Assembly: GCA_021018995.1 (NCBI GenBank) | Contig: CM037590.1 | Span: 44,518,287 to 44,582,286 of the forward strand | Source: Chloranthus sessilifolius | Lineage: Eukaryota > Streptophyta > Magnoliopsida > Chloranthales > Chloranthaceae | Length of the DNA stretch: 64,000 nt | Reading direction: 5' to 3' | In this document: positions 51,494 through 54,046 of the stretch, in pieces | How the letters are laid out: every line of letters begins with the position of its first letter | Position numbering within the stretch: the stretch's first letter is position 1 | The notes under the pieces: model-generated | Told to the model about the DNA's origin: nothing | The model's database searches: none | The model's input: only the letters and a program-made list of their open reading frames with translations | Program-made: the position numbers and the translations under genes

Positions 51494-54006
51494 AGATTAT
51501 ATCATAGCTCTATATAAGAACTTACAAGCATGGTTTCAGAACTTGGCCAATACCGATACATATCAATTCTTGCCTGATCCATTATCTGTACCAATAATGG
51601 TATCCGTATCAATAGGTAATGGTCATATTGGCCAATACATATTGGTGGTGCAGGATTTCGTATAAGTCGACACGTATCTAGATCGAACGATAGTGCTGAT
51701 ATATACCATCCAACCAGGGGATTCGGTACCCCTTGCTATCAGGGATACATATCGGTGTCCGCAAAATATATGGGCCTAGAGGTTGGCTGATACCACCTCT
51801 GATACTGAACAAAGTTAAAGTGGAACTCAAACGACTCTATCAACAGTAATATTATGTAATATCTATTATGCTTTCAAACTCTCATGTTTTTGGACAACAT
51901 TATGTAATATCTATTATCTTTCGGTCATTGTTCACATATTGAATGTTTAGACTGAATTATTATAATTACGTTTTTAGATGATCACAAAAGTTTAAAATTA
52001 TGGTTGTAACTTTTATTCACGCATGAATAGATATATTTCTGAAAACCAGCTCTGATGTATGCCAAAAAAATCAACAGCTGAGGTCATTTTCTTGTTGAGG
52101 CAACGTATGAACAAGTTTAGAAAAAAAAAAAGAGGAAATTTTTAATATGGTGTTTATCAATTTGATAGCGTGTTGAAATAGATAATATTCTTAGATTTCA
52201 GTATTTCAGGCTTACTATACAATTGAAGGGTTTGAGGACATCTCAAAAAGGATTAAAGCAGGTAGGCAAAGTAGAGAGAGAGAGAGAGACGAGTGACGTG
52301 TTATGTAACCAGTGAGACCCACTTCATGTAAAGGGGCACTCTTATAAACTGGTAGTAAAACATCCATTACCATATGGTACAAAGGATTAGGCTACAGAAA
52401 CCGTGACACAAAGAGTTCATGTGGCTAAGATGCATATGAAGAGGTAGATGTATGGAGTAACAATAAAGATAAAATTAGGAACAAGTATGTAAGAGGATGC
52501 TTAGAGGTGGCCCCAATCTAAGACAAAGAAAGCAACCCAAATAGAGAACAAAGTTACAAAGAAAAAAGCCGCAACCGAGACGTTAGTGAGAAGCTAAAAG
52601 TCACTGACAGCGGGCGAAGCCCAATACAAGAAAAAAGAAAAAATACTAGATTAAAAGAAAGCCCCCCACAAGCACCTAGGTCTAGGAGGGCACCCCAGGG
52701 CCACGGAAAACAACAAGAGCAAAGAAGTCGCTCCATCAGAAAGGTCCTCCCAACAGTCCATAAGATCATTGAAATCCTTCACCATAATCTCTACTATCAA
52801 GGGAACCCCACTTCAACACGAGGTACTCGATATTGTGAATAATGAACAGCACCGTTGTCCGCACCATGAAAACTGCCTTGGACCCACTTAGCTCCCAAGG
52901 GATCCGCCACCTCAGCCCCAACGCCTTTATATGAAAACCAGTAACTGAAATGTGATAAAACTAAAAAAGTATTTAGCTATGTATGAGTGGAGAAATGGGT
53001 CGCAAAGTTGACTCCAAATAGATGGAATAAAACAATGTTGATGATGCTTGCAGTTCTTATTAAAGAACGTCATTTAGATTATTTAGGAGATCCATCAGAA
53101 ACCTTAAGACAATCCTTGTACAAAGGATTGAAATGATACAAGCAAAAAGGAGGATAAAAGAAAGACCAATATAGACTTGGACGGAAGTAGTGAAAAATGA
53201 CATTAAGGATTGTGAAATAACAAAGTTGATCACTAAATTAAATTTAATGGAGAAACAAGACAAACAATATGGGCCCAAACAGATGGGACAAGGAATAATC
53301 ATGTTGCTGACATAGAGAACTGAATTAGTGATCAAAAGTGAATTGTGAAGCAAATTTTAACATCCTACCCCCCCAAAGAACCAGGTATGCTTGACTCTAG
53401 CAAGTAGTTAACCCAAAAGGGATATAGATAAAAAAGTGTTTAGCCCTTAATGAGTGGAGAAATAGGTCTCATATGGAATAAATAAATGATGATGATGATG
53501 CTTATGGCTGGTTAGAGTTGCAATGATCTCCAACAATTAGCCCGAGTTACCCCATTAACATTTTCCTACTTATTCATTTTATGACCTGAAGAGGAAGTAA
53601 CACTACTTGGACATTTAATGGCTAATTAAAAACCTAAAAATTAAGCTTGGCCAGTCCAATTCATTAACAGTTCTAATAAGGAGTCCTGATCTTCAGTCAC
53701 TGATCCCTGATCCTCAATCCTTAATGTTGTCAATGGGTCGGGTAAAGCCTAGCCCAAGCCTGGCCTGTTTATAAATCGGCCCCAGGCCCAACCCAAAATG
53801 GTGTAAAGGCGTCAAGCTTTACAACCTCAGGTCGGGCCACACTTGAGCTTAGCCTGATTGTAAATCAAACATGAATTTTAGGTTTGAAACTAATTTTAGG
53901 CCGAAATCTTTAGCTCAAAAAGGACCATGCAAAGCTCAAGGGCCCAATGGGCCAGCCCAGACGGTTGACAACTCTACTGATCCCTGATAGTGTCAATAAG
54001 AATTCG

Positions 54007-54046
<40 letters not shown>
